From positions 1 to 36,849 of the forward strand of contig JAJDBV010000083.1 of NCBI GenBank assembly GCA_029261165.1: a DNA stretch of 36,849 nucleotides. Direction: 5' to 3'. Positions within the stretch are counted from its first letter, which is position 1, and each line of letters begins with the position of its first letter. A program made the position numbers and the translations under genes. Shown here one piece after another: positions 19,710 to 27,500 of this stretch. This DNA is from Nitrospirota bacterium. GTDB taxonomy: Bacteria > Nitrospirota > Nitrospiria > SBBL01 > JAADHI01. The notes beneath the pieces are model-generated. The model was not told the DNA's origin. It ran no database searches and worked only from the letters and a program-made list of their open reading frames with translations.

Positions 19710-20051
19710 TTGGATGGAAAGGGATTGATTCTACCGGGGAAGGGAAGAATCCGCAAGGACTTGGGTGACTGGCTGGGTACAATGAAAAGAACAAGAAGGG
19801 AAGAAGACCCCTCACGGCTTGATTTGCATGGTCAACGTGTTGAAGAGGCGATCGAAATGATTGAGCGCAAGCTCGATCAGGCCATGCTCTCGGAGGAGAG
19901 AGAGGTTTCGATCATTCATGGTCATGGAAGCGGTCGTTTAAAGAAAGCGGTACGCGCCTATTTGAGCCAATCCCCTTATGTCGCGACGTTTAGACCAGGC
20001 AATTCCTGGGAAGGCGGAGACGGAATTACTGTTGTCACCCTACCCATATAG
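19710..20051 (+). CDS. Stand-alone Smr-domain protein
   Basis: A 113-residue protein consisting of one Smr domain. It has the DLH motif (SRLDLHGQRVEEA) and the IIHGHGSGRLKKAVRAYL block with GxG, ending in FRPGNSWEGGDGITVV. Smr domains cleave mRNA at collided ribosomes (SmrB) or split them (MutS2/RqcU); both motifs needed for nuclease action in SmrB are visible. The start is uncertain: ATG at 19710 has no clear binding site, and ATG at 19782 would still keep the whole domain. It is transcribed away from rqcH with 33 bp between starts, which suggests a shared control region and a common role in ribosome rescue. Confidence 0.85.
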   Translation: MDGKGLILPGKGRIRKDLGDWLGTMKRTRREEDPSRLDLHGQRVEEAIEMIERKLDQAMLSEEREVSIIHGHGSGRLKKAVRAYLSQSPYVATFRPGNSWEGGDGITVVTLPI

Positions 20052-20065
20052 GTGTCGGTTGCTGA

Positions 20066-20114
20066 CCCCCTCTTTTGGGGGGATTGACTCTAGTACAGGT
20101 AAAGTAGTAGAGTC
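20066..20114 (+). other. Two consecutive hairpins before the transglycosylase gene
   Basis: CCCCC-TCTTTT-GGGGG (20066-20081) is followed at once by GACTCTAGTAC (20086-20096) and GTAGTAGAGTC (20104-20114), which pair with one mismatch around a 7-base loop. The second stem ends 7 bases before the ATG at 20122 and could restrict ribosome access. A TTGACT at 20084-20089 overlaps the first arm and could be a -35. Confidence 0.4.
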
Positions 20115-20121
20115 CTAGGTA

Positions 20122-20874
20122 ATGGATCAATATAAATCGACATATAAGAGGGTCTGGCTCCTGACTGTTCCGATGGCCTTACTCTTTGTGAGTCCCCTTT
20201 TCTCGAGATTGGCGGTGCCGGGGCCGATCCCGGTCCTGGAAGCGGCTCCGATTGAGACCGTTTCTCGTCCCGTACCCGTTAAACATGTCCGTTCCGACCG
20301 TGAAGAGAAGATATATCAAATCCTATCCAGATTTTACACCGGCTTGAAATCATCAGAAAACGAACAATTGGTCTCCTCCATCAGTGAGGAAAGTCAGCGC
20401 TATGGTTTTGATCCTGAGCTGATCCTGGCGCTTATCTCGACCGAAAGCTCTTTTTACAACTGGTCTATTTCCGGAAAAGGGGCATTGGGTCTCATGCAGA
20501 TTGTTCCAAATACGGGAAGGCGACTGGCCGAGATCAACAAGATTTCCTGGCCCGAGCAGGAAGACCATTTGTTTGATCCGATTATCAATGTGAAGTTGGG
20601 AATCCATTACCTTCATATGCTGAAGCTAAAGTTCGGCGATGTAAATACAGCACTGACCGCCTACAATTTTGGTCCTACCCGAGTGAAGCGCTGGATAAGA
20701 AGGGGGAAATCGATTCCGACCGGTTACGCGAAAAAGGTCATGCGGATCTACCAAAATTATTTGGATCTGGTGACCGTCGTAGAGGAAATGGCCGAAAACA
20801 GCGACGCGCCCGCCAAAAAAGTCAAGACCGGTCCTGCCGGACACGACGTTTCAAAAGTCTCCATTCGTTCTTAA
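20122..20874 (+). CDS. Lytic transglycosylase (SLT domain)
   Basis: A 250-residue exported murein hydrolase. It has an N-terminal membrane/signal segment (VWLLTVPMALLFVSPLF), a proline-rich spacer, then an SLT domain from about residue 82: LILALISTESSF with catalytic Glu108, GKGALGLMQIVPNTGRRLAE, a central NVKLGIHYLHMLKLKFGD and TALTAYNFGPTRVKRW. It would cleave the MurNAc-GlcNAc bond of peptidoglycan to give anhydro ends, probably from the inner membrane face of the periplasm. It has the MltC/Slt70-type catalytic core without extra modules. No strong ribosome binding site is seen; the hairpin just upstream may matter. Confidence 0.92.
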   Translation: MDQYKSTYKRVWLLTVPMALLFVSPLFSRLAVPGPIPVLEAAPIETVSRPVPVKHVRSDREEKIYQILSRFYTGLKSSENEQLVSSISEESQRYGFDPELILALISTESSFYNWSISGKGALGLMQIVPNTGRRLAEINKISWPEQEDHLFDPIINVKLGIHYLHMLKLKFGDVNTALTAYNFGPTRVKRWIRRGKSIPTGYAKKVMRIYQNYLDLVTVVEEMAENSDAPAKKVKTGPAGHDVSKVSIRS

Positions 20875-20952
20875 TCTCATTGCAATCAGAACATTCCTCC
20901 AGAATTAGCATCTCTAGCCATTCTTTTAATCCGTCCAGCACAGTTCACTTCC

Positions 20953-20981
20953 TTGCTATCTAATCGACGATTTGCCATAAT
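20953..20981 (+). promoter_or_regulatory. Putative hut promoter
   Basis: TTGCTA at 20953-20958 and CATAAT at 20976-20981 are 17 bp apart. Transcription would begin at about 20988, which is the hutG ATG itself, and no Shine-Dalgarno sequence precedes the ATG. This fits a leaderless message. Confidence 0.5.
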
Positions 20982-20987
20982 TTAAGC

Positions 20988-21974
20988 ATGGATATTCCCT
21001 ATGTCCAAGCTCCCTTAGGGCCGGTCTCCAGGGAAAGCTTGTCTCGGCAGCGTTTATACGCGCAAATTCGGCCCTATGACGGGTCCGATATTGATGTCGG
21101 GATTTTGGGTGTCCCGACAGATACCGGTGTTGTTCAAGGAGGCGGGCGAGCCGGTGCTGCGTTGGGGCCAGCAGCTATTCGCAAGCAGCTTCACGATTAC
21201 GGGTCGGTTTATAATTTTGATCGCGATGCCGATCTTTCCCGCCTGGCCATCGCCGATTTTGGGGACCTGATTCCGGATGATCGTTCAGTCGATCAAACCC
21301 ACCAACACCTTTCAGATGCCGTTGAGTCGATTGTCCGCATCGGGGCGATTCCCCTTCTTCTGGGGGGCGGTCATGATCTTACTTTTGGGGGTGTTCGGGG
21401 CTGGGCCCGGGCAACCGAGGGGGAGATCGGCGGGATTACTCTGGATGCCCACTTTGACGTGCGGGAGATTGTCGATGGTGTCATCACAAGCGGTACCCCT
21501 TTCCGAAATATCCTCGACAAGATTGACGCGATCCGGGGTGAACGCTTTGTCGAAATTGGGGCAAACGGCCTCGTCAATACCCGAGAACATTACGAATATC
21601 TGATGAAGAAGAAGGCAAGGCTCTTTTCGCTCTCCGAGTCGCGCCGGCAGGGAATGGAGCCGGTGGTTGGACAGGCCCTCCAGATTGCGGGAGGGAGGAC
21701 CGATGCGATCTTCTGCTCAATTGATCTTGATTCAATCGCTCAGGTCTTCGCCCCGGGGGTTTCGGCCCCTTCTCCTGAGGGCTTCACACCTGAAGAGGCG
21801 ATGCTCGCGGCCTATCGCTTTGGTCTCGATCCCAGGACGTCCTATTTCGATATCATGGAAATGAATCCAAATTTTGATCAGGACGGGCGAACGGCCCGCC
21901 TGGCCGCGGCGCTGATCCTCCATTTTTTTTCGGGTGTAGTGCAGCGCGGGAAATATGGTGAGATTGTGGTCTGA
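20988..21974 (+). CDS. hutG: Formimidoylglutamase (ureohydrolase/arginase family)
   Basis: A 328-residue ureohydrolase. The manganese-binding motifs are present: GGGHDLTFGG, TLDAHFDVRE and SIDLDSIAQVFAPG. The third lacks the usual DPxxAPG form but keeps both Asp. Family members hydrolyse arginine, agmatine or formimidoylglutamate; the DAHFDVR variant and the position directly before hutU point to the last, converting N-formimidoyl-glutamate to glutamate and formamide at the end of histidine breakdown. It starts at an ATG with no ribosome binding site, apparently leaderless. hutU follows after 15 bp, so they are co-transcribed. Confidence 0.86.
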   Translation: MDIPYVQAPLGPVSRESLSRQRLYAQIRPYDGSDIDVGILGVPTDTGVVQGGGRAGAALGPAAIRKQLHDYGSVYNFDRDADLSRLAIADFGDLIPDDRSVDQTHQHLSDAVESIVRIGAIPLLLGGGHDLTFGGVRGWARATEGEIGGITLDAHFDVREIVDGVITSGTPFRNILDKIDAIRGERFVEIGANGLVNTREHYEYLMKKKARLFSLSESRRQGMEPVVGQALQIAGGRTDAIFCSIDLDSIAQVFAPGVSAPSPEGFTPEEAMLAAYRFGLDPRTSYFDIMEMNPNFDQDGRTARLAAALILHFFSGVVQRGKYGEIVV

Positions 21975-21989
21975 ACGGAGGGAAGAATT

Positions 21990-23675
21990 GTGATCCGTCC
22001 AATGTTTACGGAATTGAGGCCGCCCGAGCCAATCCGGGCGCCGACGGGAAGACGCCGCTCTTGCAAGACCTGGGACAGCGAGGCGGCCCTCCGGATGCTG
22101 ATGAACAATCTGGACGACCGGGTGGCCATCGACTGGAAAAACCTGATCATCTATGGCGGTTCAGGCCGTGCTGCGCGAAACTGGAAAGAATATCACCGTC
22201 TTATCCAAGCCCTCCGTGATCTGAAAGCGGATGAAACCCTCTGTGTCCAGTCGGGGAAACCGGTTTATATCGCCCAAACAGATCGGCAAGCCCCGCGGGT
22301 GATTATCGCGAATTCGAACCTGGTCCCCGCATGGGCCACGTCGGAAGCGTTTGATCGCCTCGACCGTCTTGGTTTGACGATGTACGGTCAGATGACGGCA
22401 GGAAGCTGGATCTACATCGGGACCCAGGGGATCTTGCAGGGGACCTATGAGACCTTTGCCGCGGTCGCGCGCCTTTCCTTTCAGGAAACCTCCTTGCGGG
22501 GCCGGTGGATCCTGACGGCCGGGATGGGGGGGATGAGCGGGGCCCAGCCGCTTGCCGCGACGATGAATGAGGGCGTGATCCTGGATGTTGAAGTCCGCCG
22601 GGACCGAATTGAGCGAAAGATCAAGGAAGGCTTTTGCGACCGGATGACCGGAGATCTTGATGAGGCCCTCAAGTGGGTGGAGAGGGCAAAAAAAAAGAAA
22701 ACACCTTTATCGGTTGGCCTGGTCGGAAATGCGGGATACATCTACCCGGAGTTGGTTCGCCGTGGGAAGGTTCCCGATATTGTTACGGACCAGACGCCGG
22801 CCCATGACCTTCTCTCCTATGTCCCGATTGGCGTGCTTTCTGATTTGGATGCCTTAAGAGAGAAAGATCCGGCGTCGTACCGGGAGTTGGCCCTTGAGAC
22901 GATTGCCCAGCATGCCGGGGCTATCCTGGAAATGCAGGGGGAAGGGGCGGTCTGTTTTGATTATGGGAACAACCTCCGGGCGCAGGCGGCCCTTGCGAGG
23001 GTCGATATCAAGAAGAAGGATGGATCGTTTAAATATCCCGGATTTGTCCCCGCCTACATTCGACCGCTCTTTTGCGAAGGGAAGGGGCCGTTCCGCTGGG
23101 CGGCGCTTTCGGGTGATCCCAAGGATATCGCCCGGATTGACCGGGCGCTTCTGAAGGTCTTTCCAAGAGATAAAGCCTTGAAGCGGTGGATCTCCCTCGC
23201 TCAAAAGCTTATCCCTTTTACCGGTTTGCCGGCCCGGATCTGCTGGCTCGGGTATGGCGACCGGGCGAAGTTCGGTGCAAAGATCAATGATCTCATCCGG
23301 CGTGGAGAGGTCTTGGCCCCCATCGTCATCGGACGGGACCACCTTGATTGCGGTTCGGTCGCCTCGCCGCATCGCGAGACCGAAGGGATGGCCGATGGCT
23401 CGGATGCGATTGCCGACTGGCCCCTCCTCAACTTTGCCCTGAACGCCGTTTCGGGTGCCTCCTGGGTTTCCTTTCACCACGGCGGCGGGGTCGGGATCGG
23501 GAATGCCCTCCACGCGGGGATGGTCATCGTCGCTGACGGAACCAAAGCCAGAGCGCGGCGGATCGAAAAAGTCCTCACCGTCGATCCCGGCATCGGTGTG
23601 GCCCGGCATCTTGATGCGGGCTATGAACAGGCACGGAAAACGGCAAAGAAAAAACGGATAAAAATTCCGAAGTAG
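21990..23675 (+). CDS. hutU: Urocanate hydratase
   Basis: A 561-residue NAD+-dependent enzyme that turns urocanate into imidazolonepropionate, the second step of histidine catabolism. The family blocks are easy to read: [27 protein letters not shown] near the start, [41 protein letters not shown] and [24 protein letters not shown], which holds the active-site Cys, then [13 protein letters not shown]. The GTG at 21990 has GGAGG seven bases upstream. The C-terminus reads [14 protein letters not shown] and stop; a second copy of this end, with three extra residues, lies at 24515-24568. The present 3' end may therefore have been remade when the downstream cassette arrived. Confidence 0.97.
   Translation: MIRPMFTELRPPEPIRAPTGRRRSCKTWDSEAALRMLMNNLDDRVAIDWKNLIIYGGSGRAARNWKEYHRLIQALRDLKADETLCVQSGKPVYIAQTDRQAPRVIIANSNLVPAWATSEAFDRLDRLGLTMYGQMTAGSWIYIGTQGILQGTYETFAAVARLSFQETSLRGRWILTAGMGGMSGAQPLAATMNEGVILDVEVRRDRIERKIKEGFCDRMTGDLDEALKWVERAKKKKTPLSVGLVGNAGYIYPELVRRGKVPDIVTDQTPAHDLLSYVPIGVLSDLDALREKDPASYRELALETIAQHAGAILEMQGEGAVCFDYGNNLRAQAALARVDIKKKDGSFKYPGFVPAYIRPLFCEGKGPFRWAALSGDPKDIARIDRALLKVFPRDKALKRWISLAQKLIPFTGLPARICWLGYGDRAKFGAKINDLIRRGEVLAPIVIGRDHLDCGSVASPHRETEGMADGSDAIADWPLLNFALNAVSGASWVSFHHGGGVGIGNALHAGMVIVADGTKARARRIEKVLTVDPGIGVARHLDAGYEQARKTAKKKRIKIPK
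23634..23671 (+). repeat. Direct repeat, copy A (hutU 3' end)
   Basis: This stretch at the end of hutU is repeated at 24518-24555 with changes at only a few positions, nearly all at third codon bases. The two copies are 884 bp apart and enclose the Phd/PIN gene pair. Confidence 0.75.
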
Positions 23676-23719
23676 GAAAAGGGTCTCCACCATTGTTTCC
23701 CTCAAAACTCTAAAGGAAT

Positions 23720-23748
23720 TTGACATCTGATTCTAATCTGAATATAAT
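23720..23748 (+). promoter_or_regulatory. Consensus sigma-70 promoter of the toxin-antitoxin pair
   Basis: TTGACA (23720-23725), a 17-bp spacer and TATAAT (23743-23748) match the sigma-70 consensus at all 12 positions with ideal spacing. Transcription would start near 23755, inside the palindrome described next. This is the strongest promoter in the window. Confidence 0.88.
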
Positions 23749-23761
23749 CTAGACAGTCTAG
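23749..23761. promoter_or_regulatory. Palindromic operator at the toxin-antitoxin start site
   Basis: CTAGAC-A-GTCTAG is a perfect inverted repeat around one central base, placed directly behind the -10 and over the expected start of transcription. Phd-type antitoxins, alone or with the toxin, bind such sites to repress their own operon. Confidence 0.65.
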
Positions 23762-23795
23762 CCTAACTTTAAAACTTTTAGAATTGGAGAACACG

Positions 23796-24047
23796 ATGAA
23801 GAGTCCCTGGAAACTGCAAGATGCAAAAAATCGTTTTAGTCATCTCGTAAACGAGGCTGAAAAAGAAGGCCCGCAGGTTGTAACGAAGAGAGGCGTTGAA
23901 ACAGCCGTTGTCCTGTCTATGAGCGATTATAGAAAGCTCATAAAACCAAAAATAAACTTAGTTGAATTTTTTCAAAAATCTCCCCTTCACGATCTGGAAT
24001 TAGATATCGTTAGAAGCAAAGAACCTTCACGGAAGGTTGCATTGTGA
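23796..24047 (+). CDS. Phd/YefM-family antitoxin
   Basis: An 83-residue antitoxin. The N-terminal domain has the Phd/YefM fold pattern: WKLQDAKNRFSHLVNEAEKEGPQVVTKRGVETAVVLSMSDYRKL. The C-terminal part (FFQKSPLHDLELDIVRSKEPSRK) is the flexible toxin-neutralising tail. GGAG lies upstream of the ATG at 23796, better than an in-frame TTG four codons earlier. The gene overlaps the toxin by 4 bp (GTGA), the standard arrangement. It should bind the operator at 23749-23761 and repress the operon. Confidence 0.92.
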   Translation: MKSPWKLQDAKNRFSHLVNEAEKEGPQVVTKRGVETAVVLSMSDYRKLIKPKINLVEFFQKSPLHDLELDIVRSKEPSRKVAL

Positions 24048-24472
24048 AATATCTTCTTGACACCTGTGTTGTTTCGGAACTCGCTAGAAAAAGACCCAAT
24101 AAAACAGTAGTCGCCTGGGTACGTTCCTGCCATGAAGAGACCTTTTTCTTGAGCGTATTGACACTTGGCGAAATTCAAAAAGGAATCACAAAATTTTCTG
24201 ACTCGAAAAAGAAAAAAGCGCTCCAGTTATGGATTGACAAAGAATTAAGAGGCCGGTTTTCCGGGAGAATTTTAGATGTCACGATGGATGTTGCCAGGAA
24301 ATGGGGAGAGATTCAAGGAAAAGCAGAGCGTCAAGGGAAAATAATGCCTGCCATGGATAGCTTGATTGCGGCAACAGGATTAACGCATGGATTGGTCGTC
24401 GTCACAAGAAACTTTTCCGACATGAAAACCAGCGGCGTGTCCCTATTCAACCCATGGGAATTTAGAGAATAA
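24044..24472 (+). CDS. PIN-domain toxin (VapC/FitB type)
   Basis: A 142-residue PIN-domain ribonuclease. The acidic metal-binding residues are in place: Asp in YLLDTCVVSE (residue 6), Glu in LTLGEIQKGI, Asp in MPAMDSLIAAT and the final TRNFSDM, with a closing NPW. VapC toxins cut tRNA or rRNA and stop translation when the antitoxin is degraded. The GTG start at 24044 overlaps the antitoxin stop. The pair is the first unit of the insertion in the hut run; it could serve as an addiction module that keeps the neighbouring defence genes. Confidence 0.93.
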   Translation: MKYLLDTCVVSELARKRPNKTVVAWVRSCHEETFFLSVLTLGEIQKGITKFSDSKKKKALQLWIDKELRGRFSGRILDVTMDVARKWGEIQGKAERQGKIMPAMDSLIAATGLTHGLVVVTRNFSDMKTSGVSLFNPWEFRE

Positions 24473-24514
24473 CCGAGATCAGGAAAGAACCGTATGTGTA
24501 GTAACTATAACTTG

Positions 24515-24568
24515 GCATGGAAAACGGCAAAGAAAAAGCGAATCAAGATTCCGAAAGAGTTTTCTTAG
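24515..24568 (+). pseudogene. Duplicated C-terminal fragment of hutU (direct repeat, copy B)
   Basis: Read in frame, this gives [17 protein letters not shown] and stop. It matches the hutU end [14 protein letters not shown], with Arg to Trp at one place and three extra residues. AAA/AAG, CGG/CGA, ATA/ATC and AAA/AAG differences are all silent. It has no start and ends 12 bp before the restriction-modification gene. It is best explained as the 3' end of a hutU allele, either the original one displaced by the insertion or one carried in with it from a relative. Confidence 0.72.
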
Positions 24569-24580
24569 AATCGAGGTGCT

Positions 24581-27500
24581 ATGTCCAATGCTCCGAAACA
24601 AGTCATCGATTTGATTGAACGTTTTGAACGGAATATCGAGTCGTACCGCCAACAGAATTATAACGAAAGCCAGGTTCGACAAGAATTTATAAACCCGTTC
24701 TTCGAGGCGCTGGGCTGGGATGTGGCGAACACAGCGGGATATGCCGAGGCCTATAAAGATGTCATCCATGAAGACGCCATCAGGATCGGCAGCGCCATCA
24801 AGGCGCCCGATTACTGTTTTCGGATCGGCGGCGCCCGAAAGTTCTTTCTTGAGGCCAAGAAACCATCCGTCCGGATCAAAGACGACGCCAGTCCTGCCTA
24901 TCAGGTCCGCCGCTATGCCTGGAGTGCAAAGCTGCCCCTTTCCATCCTGACCGATTTTGAGGAATTTGCGGTCTATGATTGTCGTATCCGACCACTGTCA
25001 AGCGATAAGCCGGGGATCGCCCGAATTACATACTTCACCTATCGAGAATATATCCCTCGGTGGGAAGAAATCGCTTCTGTCTTTTCTAAAGAAGCGGTCA
25101 TGCGCGGTTCATTTGACAAGTTTGCTTCGGGGAAGGGAAGGCGTGGGACCTTGGCGGTCGATGCAGCGTTTCTGATCGAGATTGAAGCGTGGAGGGACAC
25201 CCTTGCCCGTAATCTGGCCCTCCGTAATCCAAATCTGACGGTGCGTGAATTGAATTTTGCCGTCCAGAAGACGATTGACCGAGTCATCTTTTTGCGGATG
25301 TGTGAGGATCGCGGTATTGAGCTCTACGGTCAATTGATGGCATTGCTTAACGGGGGTAACGTCTATCAGCGACTGAGGTACATCTATGGTCTTGCGGATG
25401 ATCGTTACAATTCGGGCCTCTTTCATTTCAAATCTGAAAAGGGAAGACCGGAGTCGCCCGATGCCCTGACCCCCGCGTTGATCATTGATGATAAGGTCCT
25501 CAAAGAAATCATCCGGCGCCTCTATTATCCTGAAAGCCCATACGAGTTTTCAGTCCTGAGTGCCGATATCCTTGGGAACGTCTACGAACAATTTCTGGGA
25601 AAAGTGATTCGATTGACGGCTGGGCACAGGGCCGTGATTGAGGAAAAGCCTGAGGTAAAAAAGGCCGGGGGTGTCTACTACACGCCGACATATATTGTCG
25701 AATACATCGTCAAGAACACGGTCGGAAAGCTCTGCGAACGAAAGACACCCAGGCAGATTGCCAAACTGCACATCCTCGACCCTGCTTGTGGTTCCGGGTC
25801 ATTCCTCATCGGTGCGTATACTTATCTTTTGAATTATCACCGTGACTGGTATGTGAAGGACGGTCCACAAAAACACACCAAGGGGATCTACCAGGGCAAG
25901 GGCGGTCAGTGGTTGTTGACAACACAAGAGAAACGGCGGATTTTGCTCAACAACATCTACGGCGTGGACATCGACAGCCAGGCGGTCGAGGTGACCAAGC
26001 TGAGCCTCCTCCTCAAGGTCCTCGAAGGGGAAAATCAGGATTCCTTGAAACGCCAACTGAAGATGTGGCGCGAACGGGCGCTTCCCGATCTCGGAAGCAA
26101 CATCAAGTGCGGCAACAGCCTGATCGGTCCGGACTATTATGAAGGGGAACAGACATCGATGTTCGACGAGGAAGAGATACGTCGGGTTAATCCCTTTGAC
26201 TGGAGGGCTGAATTTCCGACGATATTCTCTACCCCCGGAGGTAAAGCGAAGAGTAAAGCAAGAGGAGGGTTTGATGCGGTAATCGGGAATCCACCGTATG
26301 GGATGATTTCGGCCCCACTTCAAGGGTATTTTTCAGCCTATTATAAACATCAGGATTACCAGAAAGACCTATACCTATTATTTCTTGAGCGGTATGAATA
26401 TTTCTTGAAATGTGGTGGACTTCTTGGTGTCATCGTGTCCAATACATGGCTACAGTCAGTGACTTTTCGACAAATTAGACGGTATCTAACAACGCACTAT
26501 TTCTGGCTGCGCATTCTGTATTTACCTGAGAAGGTTTTCCAAGCCGTTGTTGACACGCACGTTTTAATCTTTCAAAGAGCGGCTAGTAAAGCTTCGAAAG
26601 ACGGATCTCTCGCTGTGGATATTCGACGCGGAGGTAAAATCAAGTTGGAGCATACCTTGCCTTGGAGAGATATTCCCCGGACAGGTGACCCAATTATCGT
26701 CGTTGCTTCTATGGAAGCCCAGAAGTTGTTTCGTAAAATACAAGACAATTCTTCACAGTTGCTTCGGGTCAGCCACATCTATAATGGCCTTAAGCCATTC
26801 GAGAAAGGGAAGGGGAGTCCGCCTCAAACTGTAAAAGTAATGCAAGAGAAACCATATGTCAGAAAGGGACCCGCTCCCGACGCAACCTGGTCGCCACTAT
26901 TGCGTGGAAGTCTCATTCAACGTTACAAAAACCTATGGAACCATGATTATTGGGTCCTGTATGGTCCCTGGCTCGCTGCCCCCCGCGACCCAAAGATTTT
27001 CAATGCGCCATTAAAGATTGTCGTTCGTCAGACAGGGGATTCGATCACTGCGACTTTGGTGGAGCAGATCTTTTTTGCTCGAGACAATTTACATATTCTT
27101 TTTCCTAAAGATCTGGGTTATGACCTTCGCTATGTACTTGGTATCATGAACTCCCAACTTATCGACTTTACATATACGATGATGAACCCTGAAAAGGGAG
27201 AGGCACTGGCTCAGGTTAAGAAGCATCATATCGAACAACTCCCCATTCATCCCATCAATTTTTCCAACCCGACCGACAAGACCCGGCATGACAAGATGGT
27301 CGCACTGGTTCACCAGATACTTGACCTGAACAAGCACCTCCCTACCGCGAAGACACCTGACGAAAAGACACGCATTCAACGCCAGATCAACGCAACTGAC
27401 ACACAGATTGACCAACTGGTTTACGATCTCTATGGCCTGACGGAGGAGGAGATTTCAATTGTGGAAGGGACTGTTGTTGATTCTAAAACCGAAAAATGGG

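Noticed and set aside
22854-23726. 290-codon open frame on the minus strand opposite hutU
   Set aside because: Shadow of the conserved hutU coding strand; long antisense frames are expected in GC-rich genes.
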